Notes: generated from the sequence alone by a model not told the origin. A stretch of DNA of 64,000 nt from Mucilaginibacter defluvii (GCF_039543225.1 NZ_BAABJI010000001.1:275193-339192); one strand, 5' to 3'; shown: positions 7,715 through 19,745, numbered from the stretch's first letter. Translations and numbers: made by a program.

Positions 7715-8236
7715 ATGAATAAAGAAGAAAAATACGAACTTGTTCTTGCCCTTACTGAGCAAATCAAAGAGTACGGTAATTTCTATATTACTGATACCGC
7801 TGATTTAACGGTTGCAAAAATCAATGATATCCGTCGTAAGTGTTTTGAGAATGATATCAAAATACAGGTAGCTAAAAACAGCTTAATCAAAAAAGCTATG
7901 GAAGCTGCAGGCGGAGACTTTGATCCGATATATGATGTATTAAAAGGTTCATCATCTATACTTTTCTCAAAATCAGCAACAGCCCCGGCCAAGTTGATTA
8001 AACAACTGAGAAAAAAAGGTGACAAACCGGTATTAAAGGCAGCATATATTGATTCATCTGTATTTATTGGTGATAACCAACTTGATACTTTGACCAAATT
8101 AAAGTCAAAAGAAGAGTTGATTGGCGAGATCATCGGATTACTGCAATCACCAGCCAAAAACGTTGTTTCTGCCCTTCAATCAGGCGGCAACAAATTGGCA
8201 GGTATTGTGAAAACATTACAAGAAAGAGAAGGTTAA
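7715..8236 (+). CDS. rplJ: Large ribosomal subunit protein uL10
   Basis: A 173-residue protein forming the base of the L12 stalk, with an N-terminal RNA-binding domain (KNSLIKKAMEAAGGDF) and a C-terminal helix that recruits bL12 dimers. It starts two bases after the rplA stop, so there is no room for the long L10 autoregulatory leader found in Proteobacteria and Firmicutes. Control of L10 and L12 must therefore act elsewhere. Confidence 0.97.
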   Translation: MNKEEKYELVLALTEQIKEYGNFYITDTADLTVAKINDIRRKCFENDIKIQVAKNSLIKKAMEAAGGDFDPIYDVLKGSSSILFSKSATAPAKLIKQLRKKGDKPVLKAAYIDSSVFIGDNQLDTLTKLKSKEELIGEIIGLLQSPAKNVVSALQSGGNKLAGIVKTLQEREG

Positions 8237-8299
8237 CGAACACCTTATTAAAGTTCGCAATTAACAAACACAAAGTATTAAAGTAAAAATTTAAATAAA

Positions 8300-8683
8300 A
8301 TGGCAGATTTAAAAGCGTTTGCTGAACAGTTGGTAAACTTAACAGTAAAAGAAGTAAACGAATTAGCTCAGATTTTAAAAGACGAGTACGGTATTGAGCC
8401 TGCTGCTGCAGCTGTTGCTGTTGCTGCTCCTGCTGCTGGTGGCGACGACGCTGCTCCTGCTGCTGCTGAGAAAACTTCATTCGACGTTATCCTGAAAGAA
8501 GCTGGCGGTCAGAAATTAGCTGTAGTTAAATTAGTAAAAGACTTAACCGGTCTTGGTTTGAAAGAAGCAAAAGATCTTGTTGACGGTGCACCAAAAGAAT
8601 TAAAAGCTGGTGTAACTAAAGAAGAAGCTGAGGCGCTTAAAAAACAATTAGAAGAAGCCGGAGCTGTAGTTGAGGTTAAATAA
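8300..8683 (+). CDS. rplL: Large ribosomal subunit protein bL12
   Basis: A 127-residue stalk protein that recruits translational GTPases. It has an N-terminal dimerisation domain, an Ala/Pro-rich hinge (about residues 35-55) encoded by GCTGCT-rich DNA, and the C-terminal domain with KVAVVK-type and [14 protein letters not shown] motifs. A long hairpin follows at 8699-8744 before rpoB. Confidence 0.97.
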   Translation: MADLKAFAEQLVNLTVKEVNELAQILKDEYGIEPAAAAVAVAAPAAGGDDAAPAAAEKTSFDVILKEAGGQKLAVVKLVKDLTGLGLKEAKDLVDGAPKELKAGVTKEEAEALKKQLEEAGAVVEVK

Positions 8684-8698
8684 TTTAACCCAACACAC

Positions 8699-8744
8699 AA
8701 TAGCATCAGACTCCGACCGTTTTAGGTCGGGGTCTATTGCTGTT
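8699..8744 (+). terminator. Attenuator-like hairpin between rplL and rpoB
   Basis: GACTCCGACC (8709-8718) pairs with GGTCGGGGTC (8725-8734) around a six-base loop, with one G-T pair. AATAGCA (8699-8705) pairs with TGCTGTT (8738-8744) below a small internal loop. No long T run follows, which fits partial termination, as known at the rplL-rpoB junction of Escherichia coli. Confidence 0.7.
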
Positions 8745-8757
8745 TATACAGGTTTTA

Positions 8758-8831
8758 GATTTGAGAGAGCAGATATGGGTATACAGATAGTTCTCAAATC
8801 GTTATGAATCAGGAAAGAAAACTCATATCTG
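8758..8831 (+). promoter_or_regulatory. Interleaved inverted repeats (possible pseudoknot) in the rpoB leader
   Basis: GATTTGAGA (8758-8766) is complementary to TCTCAAATC (8792-8800). CAGATATGGGT (8770-8780) is complementary to ACTCATATCTG (8821-8831) with one G-T pair. The arms alternate A1-B1-A2-B2, so they can form an H-type pseudoknot or two competing hairpins. The structure ends 30 bases before the rpoB start. Confidence 0.6.
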
Positions 8832-8861
8832 ACAATATAAGTAAACTAAAATTTTAATCCC

Positions 8862-11800
8862 TTGGCAAACACAAAAAATCAAAGAGTAAACTTTGCAACC
8901 AGCCGTAAGGTATTGGAATACCCGGATTTCCTGGATGTTCAGTTACAATCTTTCCGGGAATTTTTTCAATTGGAAACAACTTCAGACAACCGCTATAAAG
9001 AGGGGTTGTTCAAAGTATTTGCCGAAAACTTTCCTATATCAGATTCAAGGAACATCTTCGTTCTTGAATTTCTTGATTATTTTATTGATCCGCCACGTTA
9101 CGATATACAGGAATGTATTGAGCGCGGATTGACTTACAGCGTGCCATTAAAAGCAAAGCTTAAGTTATCATGTAATGACGAGGAGCATGAAGATTTTGAA
9201 ACAATAGTACAGGACGTGTACCTGGGTACCATCCCTTACATGACACCGAAAGGTACTTTTGTTATAAATGGTGCAGAGCGCGTTATCGTATCGCAATTGC
9301 ACCGCTCACCGGGTGTGTTCTTTGGCCAGAGCCGCCACACCAACGGTACCAAACTTTACTCTGCCCGTGTAATTCCGTTCAAGGGATCATGGATCGAGTT
9401 TGCTACTGACGTGAACAACGTTATGTATGCTTACATTGACCGTAAAAAGAAATTCCCGGTTACCACGCTGCTTCGCGCCATTGGTTACGATTCAGACAAG
9501 GACATCCTTGAGCTGTTTGAACTGGCTGACGAGGTTAAGGTAAGCAAATCAGGCCTGAAGAAATTTATTGGCCGTAAGCTTGCTGCAAGGGTGCTTAAAA
9601 AATGGGTGGAAGATTTTGTGGACGAGGATACCGGCGAAGTGGTATCAATCGACCGTAATGAGATCATCCTGGAGCGCGAAACCATACTGGAAGACGATCA
9701 TATTGATATGATAATTGACGCCGGTGTAAAAACCATCATCCTGAATAAGGAAGATGCATCAACCAGTGGCGATTATACCATTATATATAATACTTTACAG
9801 AAAGACACTTCAAACTCGGAGAAAGAAGCGGTTGAGCACATCTACCGCCAGTTACGTAACGCTGAACCACCTGATGAGGAAACCGCCCGTGGTATCATCG
9901 ATCGTTTGTTCTTCTCTGATAAAAGATATGATTTGGGTGATGTGGGTCGTTACCGCATTAACCGTAAGCTTAAGTTAGATACTTCTGAAGAGATCAAAGT
10001 ATTAACCAAGCAGGATATTATCGCCATTGTTAAATACCTGATCAAACTGATCAACTCAAAAGCAGAGGTGGATGATATCGATCACTTGTCAAACCGTCGT
10101 GTACGCACCGTGGGCGAGCAGCTTTATGCTCAATTCGGTGTAGGTTTGGCACGTATGGCCCGTACCATACGTGAGCGTATGAACATTCGTGACAACGAGG
10201 TGTTCACGCCAACCGACCTGATCAACGCGCGTACACTGTCGTCAGTGATCAACTCATTCTTTGGTACCAACCAGCTTTCACAGTTCATGGACCAAACCAA
10301 TCCATTGGCGGAGATTACGCACAAGCGTCGTCTTTCAGCTTTAGGTCCCGGTGGTCTTTCTCGTGAGCGTGCCGGTTTCGAGGTTCGTGACGTTCACTAT
10401 ACGCACTACGGTCGTTTGTGTACTATCGAAACTCCGGAAGGTCCAAACATCGGTTTGATCTCATCACTGTGCGTTCACGCCAAGATCAATAACCTGGGCT
10501 TTATCGAAACACCGTACAAACGTGTGGTTGATGGTAAGGTAGCGGTTGAAGAGCCTGTTGTGTATTTATCAGCAGAGGACGAAGACGGCAAAACCATTGC
10601 ACAGGCAAACGCCATGTACGATGATAAAGGTAACTTTGATACTCCGCGCGTTAAAGCTCGTTTCGAGGGTGACTTCCCGGTAATTGAGCCTGAAAGGCTG
10701 GATTACATGGATGTTGCGCCAAACCAGATCACGTCTATCGCTGCATCACTGATCCCGTTCCTGGAGCATGATGATGCTAACCGTGCATTGATGGGTTCGA
10801 ACATGCAACGCCAGGCCGTGCCGCTTTTACGCCCTGAGGCGCCAATTGTAGGTACCGGTTTGGAAGGCCGTGTAGCGAAAGACTCTCGTACCCTGATCAA
10901 TGCTGAAGGCAATGGTGTGGTTGAGTATGTTGATGCTAACGAGATCCGTATTAAGTATGACCGTAACGAGCTTGACCGCCTGGTTTCATTCGATGGCGAT
11001 TCAAAATCATACAGACTGACCAAGTTCAAGAAAACCAACCAGAGCACGACTATGAACCTTAAGCCGATTGTTAAAAAAGGCGAAAGGGTGGAGAAAGGCC
11101 AGGTGCTTTGCGAAGGTTACGCAACACAAGATGGCGAGCTGGCATTAGGCCGTAACCTTAAAGTAGCATTCATGCCTTGGCAAGGCTATAACTTTGAGGA
11201 TGCGATCGTAATTTCAGAACGTGTTGTATCGCAGGATATATTCACTTCATTACACGTTGAAGAATTCGAGCTTGAAGTGCGGGATACTAAGCGTGGTGAG
11301 GAAGAGCTGACTGCAGATATTCCTAACGTATCAGAAGAAGCTACCAAAGACCTTGACGAAGACGGTATCATCCGCGTTGGCGCCGAGGTTAAGGAAGGCG
11401 ACATCCTGATCGGTAAAATCACCCCTAAAGGCGAATCAGACCCTTCACCAGAAGAGAAACTGTTACGTGCGATATTTGGTGATAAAGCAGGCGATGTTAA
11501 GGATGCTTCATTGAAAACGCCGCCGTCTATAAGCGGTGTGGTAATTGATACCAAGCTGTTCTCACGTGCTAAAAAGACTTCGAAAGCTGAAGAAAAAGCG
11601 CAGTTAGAGAAACTGGATACCAAGCATGACAGAGCTTTAAAAGAGCTTAAGACTACTTTGGTTGATAAGTTGTTCGAAATTGTTAACGGTAAAACATCAC
11701 AAGGTGTTTATAACGTTTACAAGGAGCTGTTTGTAGCTAAAGGCGTCAAGTTCACGCAAAAAATTCTTGCTGAGCTAAACTACGAGAACATCAACCCGAC

Positions 11801-12665
11801 CAAATGGACTACTGATGAAGATAAGAATGATCAGATTAAATTGCTGCTTCATAACTATAACATCAAGGTAAATGAGGAACTGGGCGCTTACCGTCGCGAT
11901 AAATTTGCGATCAGCGTGGGCGACGAGCTTCCGTCAGGTATTGTTCAGATGGCTAAGGTTTACATCGCTAAAAAGCGTAAGCTTAAAGTAGGTGATAAAA
12001 TGGCTGGCCGCCACGGTAACAAGGGTATTGTTGCACGTATTGTACGTGATGAGGATATGCCATTCCTGGAAGACGGTACGCCGGTTGACATCGTATTGAA
12101 CCCGCTGGGTGTACCTTCGCGTATGAACCTTGGGCAGATATATGAAACCGTATTAGGTTGGGCCGGTAAGGAGCTTGGCGTAAAATTCGCTACCCCGATA
12201 TTTGATGGTGCTACGCACGAAGAGGTTGAGGAGTGGATTAAGAAAGCGGGCGTTCCTGAATCGGGGCAAACTTACCTTTACAACGGCTTAACAGGTGATC
12301 GTTTTGACCAGCCAACTACTGTAGGTATTATCTACATGCTTAAACTGGGCCACATGGTTGATGATAAGATGCACGCCCGTTCAATCGGTCCGTACTCGCT
12401 TATCACGCAACAGCCATTGGGTGGTAAAGCACAATTTGGTGGTCAGCGTTTTGGTGAGATGGAGGTTTGGGCACTGGAAGCATTCGGTGCAGCCAATATC
12501 CTGCAGGAGATACTTACCGTTAAATCGGACGATGTTATCGGCCGTGCCAAAACTTACGAAGCTATTGTTAAAGGTGAAAACCTGCCTACACCATCAGTTC
12601 CGGAATCATTCAACGTATTGGTTCACGAGCTGCGCGGCTTAGGCTTGGATATCACACTGGAATAA
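8862..12665 (+). CDS. rpoB: DNA-directed RNA polymerase subunit beta
   Basis: The 1267-residue beta subunit. Recognisable parts include the rifampicin-binding region ([18 protein letters not shown] and [10 protein letters not shown]), the [12 protein letters not shown] segment and the C-terminal clamp ending [16 protein letters not shown]. The TTG start at 8862 matches the expected N-terminus ([15 protein letters not shown]) and no better in-frame start is near. The spacer of 196 bases before it carries a hairpin and a possible pseudoknot. Confidence 0.98.
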   Translation: MANTKNQRVNFATSRKVLEYPDFLDVQLQSFREFFQLETTSDNRYKEGLFKVFAENFPISDSRNIFVLEFLDYFIDPPRYDIQECIERGLTYSVPLKAKLKLSCNDEEHEDFETIVQDVYLGTIPYMTPKGTFVINGAERVIVSQLHRSPGVFFGQSRHTNGTKLYSARVIPFKGSWIEFATDVNNVMYAYIDRKKKFPVTTLLRAIGYDSDKDILELFELADEVKVSKSGLKKFIGRKLAARVLKKWVEDFVDEDTGEVVSIDRNEIILERETILEDDHIDMIIDAGVKTIILNKEDASTSGDYTIIYNTLQKDTSNSEKEAVEHIYRQLRNAEPPDEETARGIIDRLFFSDKRYDLGDVGRYRINRKLKLDTSEEIKVLTKQDIIAIVKYLIKLINSKAEVDDIDHLSNRRVRTVGEQLYAQFGVGLARMARTIRERMNIRDNEVFTPTDLINARTLSSVINSFFGTNQLSQFMDQTNPLAEITHKRRLSALGPGGLSRERAGFEVRDVHYTHYGRLCTIETPEGPNIGLISSLCVHAKINNLGFIETPYKRVVDGKVAVEEPVVYLSAEDEDGKTIAQANAMYDDKGNFDTPRVKARFEGDFPVIEPERLDYMDVAPNQITSIAASLIPFLEHDDANRALMGSNMQRQAVPLLRPEAPIVGTGLEGRVAKDSRTLINAEGNGVVEYVDANEIRIKYDRNELDRLVSFDGDSKSYRLTKFKKTNQSTTMNLKPIVKKGERVEKGQVLCEGYATQDGELALGRNLKVAFMPWQGYNFEDAIVISERVVSQDIFTSLHVEEFELEVRDTKRGEEELTADIPNVSEEATKDLDEDGIIRVGAEVKEGDILIGKITPKGESDPSPEEKLLRAIFGDKAGDVKDASLKTPPSISGVVIDTKLFSRAKKTSKAEEKAQLEKLDTKHDRALKELKTTLVDKLFEIVNGKTSQGVYNVYKELFVAKGVKFTQKILAELNYENINPTKWTTDEDKNDQIKLLLHNYNIKVNEELGAYRRDKFAISVGDELPSGIVQMAKVYIAKKRKLKVGDKMAGRHGNKGIVARIVRDEDMPFLEDGTPVDIVLNPLGVPSRMNLGQIYETVLGWAGKELGVKFATPIFDGATHEEVEEWIKKAGVPESGQTYLYNGLTGDRFDQPTTVGIIYMLKLGHMVDDKMHARSIGPYSLITQQPLGGKAQFGGQRFGEMEVWALEAFGAANILQEILTVKSDDVIGRAKTYEAIVKGENLPTPSVPESFNVLVHELRGLGLDITLE

Positions 12666-12670
12666 TTATA

Positions 12671-12711
12671 GAGTTATTGAAGGACTGAGTTATTGATTTA
12701 ATTCAGTCCTT
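12671..12711 (+). repeat. Octamer-type repeat and stem-loop between rpoB and rpoC
   Basis: GAGTTATTGA occurs at 12671-12680 and again at 12687-12696, and the stretch shows period eight (TGAAGGAC, TGAGTTAT, TGATTTAA). AAGGACTGA (12680-12688) pairs with TCAGTCCTT (12703-12711). The same TGARTTAT-like octamers occur in the groES-groEL spacer. Confidence 0.6.
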
Positions 12712-12769
12712 TAAAAATATTCAATAGTTCAATAATTAAATCCTACAATAATTAAAATCAAAGGGGACT

Positions 12770-15700
12770 ATGTCTTACAAAAAGGATAATAAAATCAAAA
12801 GTAACTTTACCAGCATTACGATCAGCCTGGCCTCTCCGGAGTCCATATTAGAGCGTTCAAGCGGTGAGGTTTTGAAGCCGGAAACCATCAACTACAGGAC
12901 TTACAAGCCTGAGCGCGATGGTTTGTTTTGCGAACGTATCTTCGGTCCGGTTAAAGATTATGAGTGCCATTGCGGTAAATACAAACGTATCCGTTACAAA
13001 GGCATCGTGTGCGACCGCTGCGGTGTTGAAGTGACTGAGAAAAAAGTACGCCGTGAGCGCATGGGACACATTAACTTAGTGGTTCCGGTAGCGCACATCT
13101 GGTACTTCCGTTCGTTACCAAACAAAATAGGTTACCTTTTAGGCTTACCAACCAAAAAGCTCGACCTTATTATTTACTACGAAAGATATGTAGTTATACA
13201 GCCTGGTATTAAAGAAGGTGACGGCATCCAGAAAATGGATTTCCTGACTGAAGAAGAATACCTGGACGTATTAGATACTTTACCAAAAGAGAACCAATAT
13301 CTTGACGACAAAGATCCACAGAAATTTGTAGCCAAGATGGGTGCCGAAGCGCTTGAAGAACTGTTAAAGCGTATAGACCTGGATTCACTTTCATACAACC
13401 TGCGCCACCAGGCTGCAAACGAAACTTCTCAGCAACGTAAAAACGAGGCTTTGAAACGCTTGCAGGTTGTTGAAGCTTTCCGTGATGCACAAGGCCGCAT
13501 CGAGAATAACCCAGAGTGGATGATCGTTAAGATCGTACCGGTTATCCCGCCTGAACTGCGCCCGTTAGTGCCGTTGGAAGGTGGTCGTTTTGCCACTTCT
13601 GACTTGAACGACCTTTACCGTCGTGTGATCATCCGTAACAACCGTTTAAAACGTTTGATCGAGATCAAAGCGCCGGAAGTGATCCTGCGTAACGAAAAAC
13701 GTATGTTACAGGAAGCTGTTGACTCGTTGTTCGATAACTCACGTAAGGTTAACGCGGTAAAAACTGAAGGTAACCGTGCCCTTAAATCACTTTCAGACAT
13801 CCTGAAAGGTAAGCAAGGCCGTTTCCGTCAAAACCTGTTAGGTAAACGTGTGGATTACTCTGCCCGTTCGGTAATTGTTGTAGGGCCAAACCTGAAATTA
13901 CACGAATGCGGTTTACCAAAGGATATGGCAGCTGAACTGTTTAAACCTTTCATCATCCGCAAAATGATTGAGCGTGGTGTGGTTAAAACAGTAAAATCAG
14001 CCAAAAAGATCGTTGATCGTAAAGACCCATTGGTTTGGGATATATTAGAAAACGTACTTAAAGGTCACCCGGTGTTACTAAACCGTGCGCCTACGTTGCA
14101 CAGGTTAGGTATACAGGCGTTCCAGCCGCGTTTAGTTGAAGGTAAAGCTATCCAGCTGCACCCGTTAACCTGTACCGCGTTCAACGCCGACTTTGACGGT
14201 GACCAGATGGCGGTTCACGTACCGCTGGGTAACGCGGCTATTTTGGAGGCTCAGGTATTGATGCTTGCATCGCATAACATCCTGAACCCTGCAAACGGTA
14301 CGCCGATCACCGTACCATCTCAGGACATGGTGCTTGGTTTGTACTACATAACCAAAGGCCGTAAAACTGATGAGAAACGTGTGGTAAAAGGCGAAGGCCT
14401 GTCATTCTATTCTGCTGAAGAGGTAATTATCGCCTACAACGAGAAAAAGCTTGACCTGCATGCCTTTATTAAAGTAAAAGCAAACGTCAAAGAACGCGAT
14501 GGCAGCATCGTCAATAAATTGATCGAAACTACCGTTGGCCGCGTACTGTTTAACCAGCACGTACCTGAAGAGGTTGGTTACATCAATGAGTTGCTGACCA
14601 AGAAATCATTACGTGATATTATCGGTGAGGTTGTAAAAACTACCGGTATGGCCCGCGCGGCACAATTCCTAGATGATATTAAGGAATTAGGTTTCCAAAT
14701 GGCATTCCGCGGTGGTTTGTCGTTCAACCTGAAAGATATCAATATACCTGAGCAAAAAGTTAAACTGATTGACCAGGCATCTAAAGAGGTTGAAGAGGTA
14801 ATGAACAACTATAACATGGGTTTCATTACAAACAACGAGCGTTACAACCAGATCATTGACATCTGGACACGTATCAACAACCGTTTAACTGCAAACGTAA
14901 TGGAGATACTGTCAACAGATAACCAGGGCTTCAACTCTGTGTACATGATGCTTGACTCAGGTGCGCGTGGTTCTAAGGAGCAGATCCGTCAGCTGGCAGG
15001 TATGCGTGGTTTGATGGCTAAGCCGCAGAAATCAGGTTCAGGTGGTGAGATTATTGAAAACCCGATCCTTTCAAACTTTAAAGAAGGCCTTTCGGTATTA
15101 GAGTACTTCATCTCTACCCACGGTGCCCGTAAAGGTTTGGCGGATACGGCGTTGAAAACAGCCGATGCCGGTTACCTGACCCGTCGTTTACATGACGTTG
15201 CCCAGGACATGATTGTTGGCGAGGTTGATTGCGGTACCCTGCGTGGTATTTACACAACAGCGCTTAAAGACAATGAGGACATCGTTGAGCCATTGTACGA
15301 CCGTATATTAGGCCGTACCTCACTTCATGATGTTACCGACCCGCTTACTAACGAATTGCTGGTATCAGCCGGTCAGGATATTACTGAAGAGATCGCTAAA
15401 AAAATAGAGAACTCTCCGTTAGAGGGTATAGAAATACGTTCGGTATTAACATGCGAAAGCAAACGCGGTGTATGTACGCTTTGCTACGGCCGTAACCTTG
15501 CAAGCGGTAAACGCGTGCAAAAAGGCGAGGCTGTGGGTGTTATCGCGGCACAGTCAATCGGTGAGCCGGGTACACAGCTTACACTCCGTACCTTCCACGT
15601 GGGTGGTACCGCATCAAACATCGCGGCTGAATCTCAGATCAACGCAAGGTTTGATGGTATTATCGAATTTGAGAACGTACGTACTGTTGAGTATGAGACA

Positions 15701-17056
15701 GAAGAAGGCGCTGTTGATGTAGTGTTGGGCCGTTCAGGCGAATTCCGCATTATTGAAGAGGGCAGCAATAAAGTGATCATGACTAACAACATCCCATACG
15801 GTTCATACCTGTATATCAAGGATGGCAGCAAGATCACCAAAGGCGACCGTATCTGTTCATGGGATCCGTACAACGCGGTTATCATCTCTGAATTTGCAGG
15901 TACTGCAAGGTTCGACGCCGTATTAGAAGGTATTACCTTCCGTGAGGAGTCTGACGAGCAAACCGGTCACCGCGAAAAAGTTATTATCGATACTCGTGAT
16001 AAAACCAAAAATCCGGTTATCCAGATTGCGGATAACAAGGGCGAAATTATCAAAGGGTACAACATCCCGGTAGGTGCGCACATCGCGGTTGACGAAGGTG
16101 ATAAGCTTAAAACCGGTCAGGTTATCGCTAAAATCCCTCGTTCAACAGGTAAAACGCGAGATATTACAGGTGGTCTGCCTCGTGTAACTGAGTTGTTCGA
16201 GGCACGTAACCCATCAAACCCGGCCGTTGTTACTGAAATTGACGGTGTGGTAACTTTAGGTGGTGTTAAACGTGGTAACCGCGAGATCACTATCGAGTCG
16301 AAAGACGGACAGGTTAAAAAATACCTGGTGCCACTTTCAAAACACATCCTGGTACAGGATAACGACTTTATAAAAGCAGGTATGCCGCTTTCTGACGGTT
16401 CAATATCACCTGCCGATATATTGGCCATCAAAGGCCCTGCAGCTGTGCAGGAGTACCTGGTAAATGGTATTCAGGAAGTTTACCGCTTACAGGGTGTGAA
16501 GATCAACGATAAGCACTTTGAGGTTATCGTTCACCAGATGATGCAGAAAGTATCTATCGAAGATGCAGGTGATACCCGTTTCCTTGAAAAAGAAGCTGTT
16601 GACAGCTGGGATTTCATGATGGAGAACGATGAGATATTTGACAAGAAAGTTGTGGTTGATCCGGGAGATTCAACTACGCTTAAAGCGGGTCAGATCATTT
16701 CATTGCGTAAACTGCGCGATGAGAACTCAGCACTTAAACGCCGTGACATGAAACTGGTTGAGGTAAGAGATGCCATCGCGGCAACATCAAGCCCGATACT
16801 GCAAGGTATTACCAGAGCGTCATTAGGTACTAAGTCGTTCATCTCGGCTGCATCGTTCCAGGAAACTACCAAAGTATTGAACGAAGCCGCTATAGCTGGT
16901 AAACGCGACAGCATGCTTGGTTTGAAGGAGAACGTAATCGTAGGTCACCTGATCCCGTCAGGTACCGGTTTACGCGAGTACGAAAACATCCGCGTTGGCT
17001 CTCAGGAAGAGTTTGACCGTTTGATGGCTTCAAAAACCGAAGACGTAGAAGCATAA
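12770..17056 (+). CDS. rpoC: DNA-directed RNA polymerase subunit beta prime
   Basis: The 1428-residue catalytic subunit. The N-terminal zinc site (CHCG...CDRCG, about residues 66-85), the active-site motif [12 protein letters not shown] near residue 473, and the second cysteine cluster [11 protein letters not shown] near residue 900 are present. It follows rpoB after a 104-base spacer with a stem-loop and is closed by a strong terminator. AAGGGGACT before the ATG is only a partial Shine-Dalgarno match. Confidence 0.98.
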   Translation: MSYKKDNKIKSNFTSITISLASPESILERSSGEVLKPETINYRTYKPERDGLFCERIFGPVKDYECHCGKYKRIRYKGIVCDRCGVEVTEKKVRRERMGHINLVVPVAHIWYFRSLPNKIGYLLGLPTKKLDLIIYYERYVVIQPGIKEGDGIQKMDFLTEEEYLDVLDTLPKENQYLDDKDPQKFVAKMGAEALEELLKRIDLDSLSYNLRHQAANETSQQRKNEALKRLQVVEAFRDAQGRIENNPEWMIVKIVPVIPPELRPLVPLEGGRFATSDLNDLYRRVIIRNNRLKRLIEIKAPEVILRNEKRMLQEAVDSLFDNSRKVNAVKTEGNRALKSLSDILKGKQGRFRQNLLGKRVDYSARSVIVVGPNLKLHECGLPKDMAAELFKPFIIRKMIERGVVKTVKSAKKIVDRKDPLVWDILENVLKGHPVLLNRAPTLHRLGIQAFQPRLVEGKAIQLHPLTCTAFNADFDGDQMAVHVPLGNAAILEAQVLMLASHNILNPANGTPITVPSQDMVLGLYYITKGRKTDEKRVVKGEGLSFYSAEEVIIAYNEKKLDLHAFIKVKANVKERDGSIVNKLIETTVGRVLFNQHVPEEVGYINELLTKKSLRDIIGEVVKTTGMARAAQFLDDIKELGFQMAFRGGLSFNLKDINIPEQKVKLIDQASKEVEEVMNNYNMGFITNNERYNQIIDIWTRINNRLTANVMEILSTDNQGFNSVYMMLDSGARGSKEQIRQLAGMRGLMAKPQKSGSGGEIIENPILSNFKEGLSVLEYFISTHGARKGLADTALKTADAGYLTRRLHDVAQDMIVGEVDCGTLRGIYTTALKDNEDIVEPLYDRILGRTSLHDVTDPLTNELLVSAGQDITEEIAKKIENSPLEGIEIRSVLTCESKRGVCTLCYGRNLASGKRVQKGEAVGVIAAQSIGEPGTQLTLRTFHVGGTASNIAAESQINARFDGIIEFENVRTVEYETEEGAVDVVLGRSGEFRIIEEGSNKVIMTNNIPYGSYLYIKDGSKITKGDRICSWDPYNAVIISEFAGTARFDAVLEGITFREESDEQTGHREKVIIDTRDKTKNPVIQIADNKGEIIKGYNIPVGAHIAVDEGDKLKTGQVIAKIPRSTGKTRDITGGLPRVTELFEARNPSNPAVVTEIDGVVTLGGVKRGNREITIESKDGQVKKYLVPLSKHILVQDNDFIKAGMPLSDGSISPADILAIKGPAAVQEYLVNGIQEVYRLQGVKINDKHFEVIVHQMMQKVSIEDAGDTRFLEKEAVDSWDFMMENDEIFDKKVVVDPGDSTTLKAGQIISLRKLRDENSALKRRDMKLVEVRDAIAATSSPILQGITRASLGTKSFISAASFQETTKVLNEAAIAGKRDSMLGLKENVIVGHLIPSGTGLREYENIRVGSQEEFDRLMASKTEDVEA

Positions 17057-17081
17057 AAACTTCGGCGAACAAATATTTATC

Positions 17082-17112
17082 AAAGCCTTCCGTTATAACG
17101 GAAGGCTTTTTT
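17082..17112 (+). terminator. Terminator after rpoC
   Basis: A perfect 28-base palindrome (17082-17109), AAAGCCTTCCG...CGGAAGGCTTT, is followed by further T residues. It closes the rpoBC operon and separates it from the polysaccharide locus. Confidence 0.92.
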
Positions 17113-17164
17113 ATTTTAGGCGGTTGCAAACCTAAAAGTAAATTATCCGTTAACTTAAGCTATT

Positions 17165-17908
17165 ATGTTCAGTTTTTTTAAGAAGAAGGCATTGCCTGAG
17201 GTGCGGTTTGACTGGCTGGGTACTGATATACACTCTCATTTACTGCCCGGTATAGATGATGGCTCGCCCGATCTGGAATCGAGTATATCCTATATTAAAT
17301 CTCTAAACCAATTAGGGTTTCAAAAATTTATATGTACGCCACATATTTTTATGGAGGTGCACCCCAATAATCGGGGTACTATAACAGGCGCTCTTGAAAA
17401 GGTACTGGCGGCTGACGAAATTAAAAGGCTTGGTGTAAGTGTATCTGCCGCTGCGGAATATATGGTTGATAATGACTTTGGCCCGCTGATGAATGCCGCC
17501 GATGGCATGATGGAGCTGCCCGGTAAGCATTTACTGATTGAAATGTCGTACCTTTCAGAAACACCCGATATTGAAAATTATATATTTGAACTAAACGTAC
17601 GCGGTTATAAGCCTATACTTGCACATCCTGAGCGTTATACCTTTTACCACCGCAAACCCGAAAAAATAAACCGGTTTAAGGATATGGGCTGCCTTTTGCA
17701 ACTCAACCTGTTATCGGTAACGGGGTATTACGGCCGAGAAGCTAAACATACGGCGTTGAAACTGCTTAAAGAAGGCGTTTACGCGCTGGCAGGTACTGAT
17801 TTCCATCACGATAAACATTTGCAGGGTTTTTTGGATGCCCGTATCTGGAAAGATGTTTATGACGAAGTTAAAGATTATGGTTTTCGAAATAAGGAATTGT
17901 TCGGTTAA
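17165..17908 (+). CDS. PHP-family tyrosine-protein phosphatase (CpsB/YwqE-like)
   Basis: A 247-residue metal-dependent phosphatase. The PHP motifs DIHSHLLPGIDDG (about residues 20-32), the TPHI block, the HPERY block and the final GTDFHHD motif supply the metal ligands. CpsB/YwqE enzymes remove phosphates from the tyrosine-rich tail of Wzc/CpsD kinases and so control chain length and export. The gene opens the polysaccharide locus, about 2.7 kb ahead of a Wzc-like kinase with a tyrosine-rich tail, its likely substrate. Confidence 0.9.
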   Translation: MFSFFKKKALPEVRFDWLGTDIHSHLLPGIDDGSPDLESSISYIKSLNQLGFQKFICTPHIFMEVHPNNRGTITGALEKVLAADEIKRLGVSVSAAAEYMVDNDFGPLMNAADGMMELPGKHLLIEMSYLSETPDIENYIFELNVRGYKPILAHPERYTFYHRKPEKINRFKDMGCLLQLNLLSVTGYYGREAKHTALKLLKEGVYALAGTDFHHDKHLQGFLDARIWKDVYDEVKDYGFRNKELFG

Positions 17909-18074
17909 AATTGATGAATATTTATCTTGCTGGCAAACAATATATGATGTATAACGTATTAAGCCTCTAAACGACTGTATTATCTCGGTTTGCGATTTTG
18001 ATAATAAAAGGCGGATAAAAATAAATTTCTTTTCATTTTTTTTCTATTTTAGTAAGAAAATTTAATTTAATATC

Positions 18075-18097
18075 TATCTTAGCACAGTAATACTGTG
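18075..18097 (+). promoter_or_regulatory. Weak promoter box with adjacent palindrome before UDP-glucose dehydrogenase
   Basis: TATCTTAG (18075-18082) matches TAnnTTTG with one mismatch. It is followed directly by the perfect palindrome CACAGTAATACTGTG (18083-18097), and a further half-like site, TTACAGTA, follows at 18102-18109. Placement over the expected transcription start suggests an operator. No regulator is assigned. Confidence 0.45.
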
Positions 18098-18183
18098 GTT
18101 ATTACAGTAGTTTAATAAATTCATAATAATTATTTTTCTATATAGTAATAAACCCAAACTTTATAACTCACTTCAATCTATAT

Positions 18184-19581
18184 ATGAACAAGAAAATCAC
18201 TAAAATTTGCTGTATTGGAGCAGGATATGTTGGTGGGCCTACCATGGCAGTAATCGCACAAAAATGTCCGCATATAAAAGTTACCGTAGTCGATCTGAAC
18301 GAAGCGCGAATTGCTGCTTGGAATGATCCCGATACAGAAAATATTCCTGTTTACGAGCCGGGCCTGTCAACGGTAGTTGCTGAAGCACGTGGCCGTAACT
18401 TGTTCTTTTCAACAGAAGTGGATAAGGCTATTGATGAAGCCGAAATGATATTTATATCAGTAAACACACCTACCAAAACTTACGGTACCGGTAAGGGTAT
18501 GGCTGCTGACTTAAAGTACATCGAGCTATGCGCGCGCCAGATTGCCCGCGTAGCTAAAGACGATAAAATCGTTGTGGAAAAATCAACCTTGCCGGTACGT
18601 ACGGCCGAGGCGGTAAAAAATATCTTACAAAATACCGGTAATGGTGTAAACTACCAGATACTATCGAACCCGGAGTTTTTGGCCGAGGGTACGGCGGTTG
18701 AAGATTTGCACGCGCCTGACCGTGTATTGATAGGTGGAGACACCACCCCTGAGGGGCAGGAAGCGCTTAACGCACTTGTTGAGGTTTACGCCAACTGGGT
18801 GCCCCGCGAACGCATATTGACCACTAACCTTTGGTCCTCAGAGTTATCAAAACTTACTGCTAACGCTTTTCTGGCGCAGCGTGTGTCGTCGATCAACGCA
18901 CTGTCTGAACTTTGTGAGCGTACCGGTGCAGACGTAACCGAAGTAGCCCGCTCAATTGGTACGGATAGCCGTATCGGCCCTAAATTTCTTAAAGCTTCTG
19001 TAGGTTTTGGCGGCTCATGCTTTCAAAAAGATATTCTGAACCTGGTATATATTGCCCGTTCGTATGGCTTGAAAGAAGTTGCTGATTACTGGGAGCAGGT
19101 AATCATTATGAACGATCATCAAAAAAGCCGCTTTGCCAACAATATTGTAAAAACACTTTACAATACCGTGTCAGGCAAAAAGATCGCTTTTCTGGGTTGG
19201 GCGTTCAAAAAGGATACTAATGATACACGCGAATCTGCCGCTATCTATGTAGCTGATGCGTTGTTGAACGAAGAAGCGGGCATTGCCGTTTACGATCCTA
19301 AAGTACCGGAATCTCAGGTGTTTTTTGACCTTGATTATTTAGGAACACGCAGCCCTGAAAAGAACAAGCAACTGGTTACAAATTTTACCGACCCTTATGA
19401 AGCTTGTAAAGATGCGCATGCTATCGCCATCCTTACCGAGTGGGATGAATTCAAAACTTACGATTGGCAGCGCATTTTCGACAATATGAAAAAGCCGGCG
19501 TTTGTGTTTGATGGCCGCAGCATTGTTGATTCTGCCGCTTTAACCGATATTGGTTTTAAAGTATATACTATCGGTAAATAA
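18184..19581 (+). CDS. ugd: UDP-glucose 6-dehydrogenase (eukaryote-like type)
   Basis: A 465-residue NAD-dependent enzyme that oxidises UDP-glucose to UDP-glucuronate for polysaccharide synthesis. The Rossmann motif GAGYVGGPT is at residues 12-20 and the catalytic-cysteine block [17 protein letters not shown] lies near residue 280. Both blocks read like the animal/plant UGDH type rather than the shorter Ugd/TuaD type. The 275-base upstream gap contains a palindrome and a probable promoter. Confidence 0.93.
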   Translation: MNKKITKICCIGAGYVGGPTMAVIAQKCPHIKVTVVDLNEARIAAWNDPDTENIPVYEPGLSTVVAEARGRNLFFSTEVDKAIDEAEMIFISVNTPTKTYGTGKGMAADLKYIELCARQIARVAKDDKIVVEKSTLPVRTAEAVKNILQNTGNGVNYQILSNPEFLAEGTAVEDLHAPDRVLIGGDTTPEGQEALNALVEVYANWVPRERILTTNLWSSELSKLTANAFLAQRVSSINALSELCERTGADVTEVARSIGTDSRIGPKFLKASVGFGGSCFQKDILNLVYIARSYGLKEVADYWEQVIIMNDHQKSRFANNIVKTLYNTVSGKKIAFLGWAFKKDTNDTRESAAIYVADALLNEEAGIAVYDPKVPESQVFFDLDYLGTRSPEKNKQLVTNFTDPYEACKDAHAIAILTEWDEFKTYDWQRIFDNMKKPAFVFDGRSIVDSAALTDIGFKVYTIGK

Positions 19582-19745
19582 GCGATGGCTTAATTACCGC
19601 GATGAATTTTTGTATCAAACTAACTCAAGTCTGAATTTGCAGGTAAAATGTCCCATTTAAGGGCTTTTTATCTGCTTATAATGTTTTGGCTATATAAGCG
19701 CATGCGTGTGGTTGTTTTTGCTATGGAAAAAAAGTGTTAGTATTG

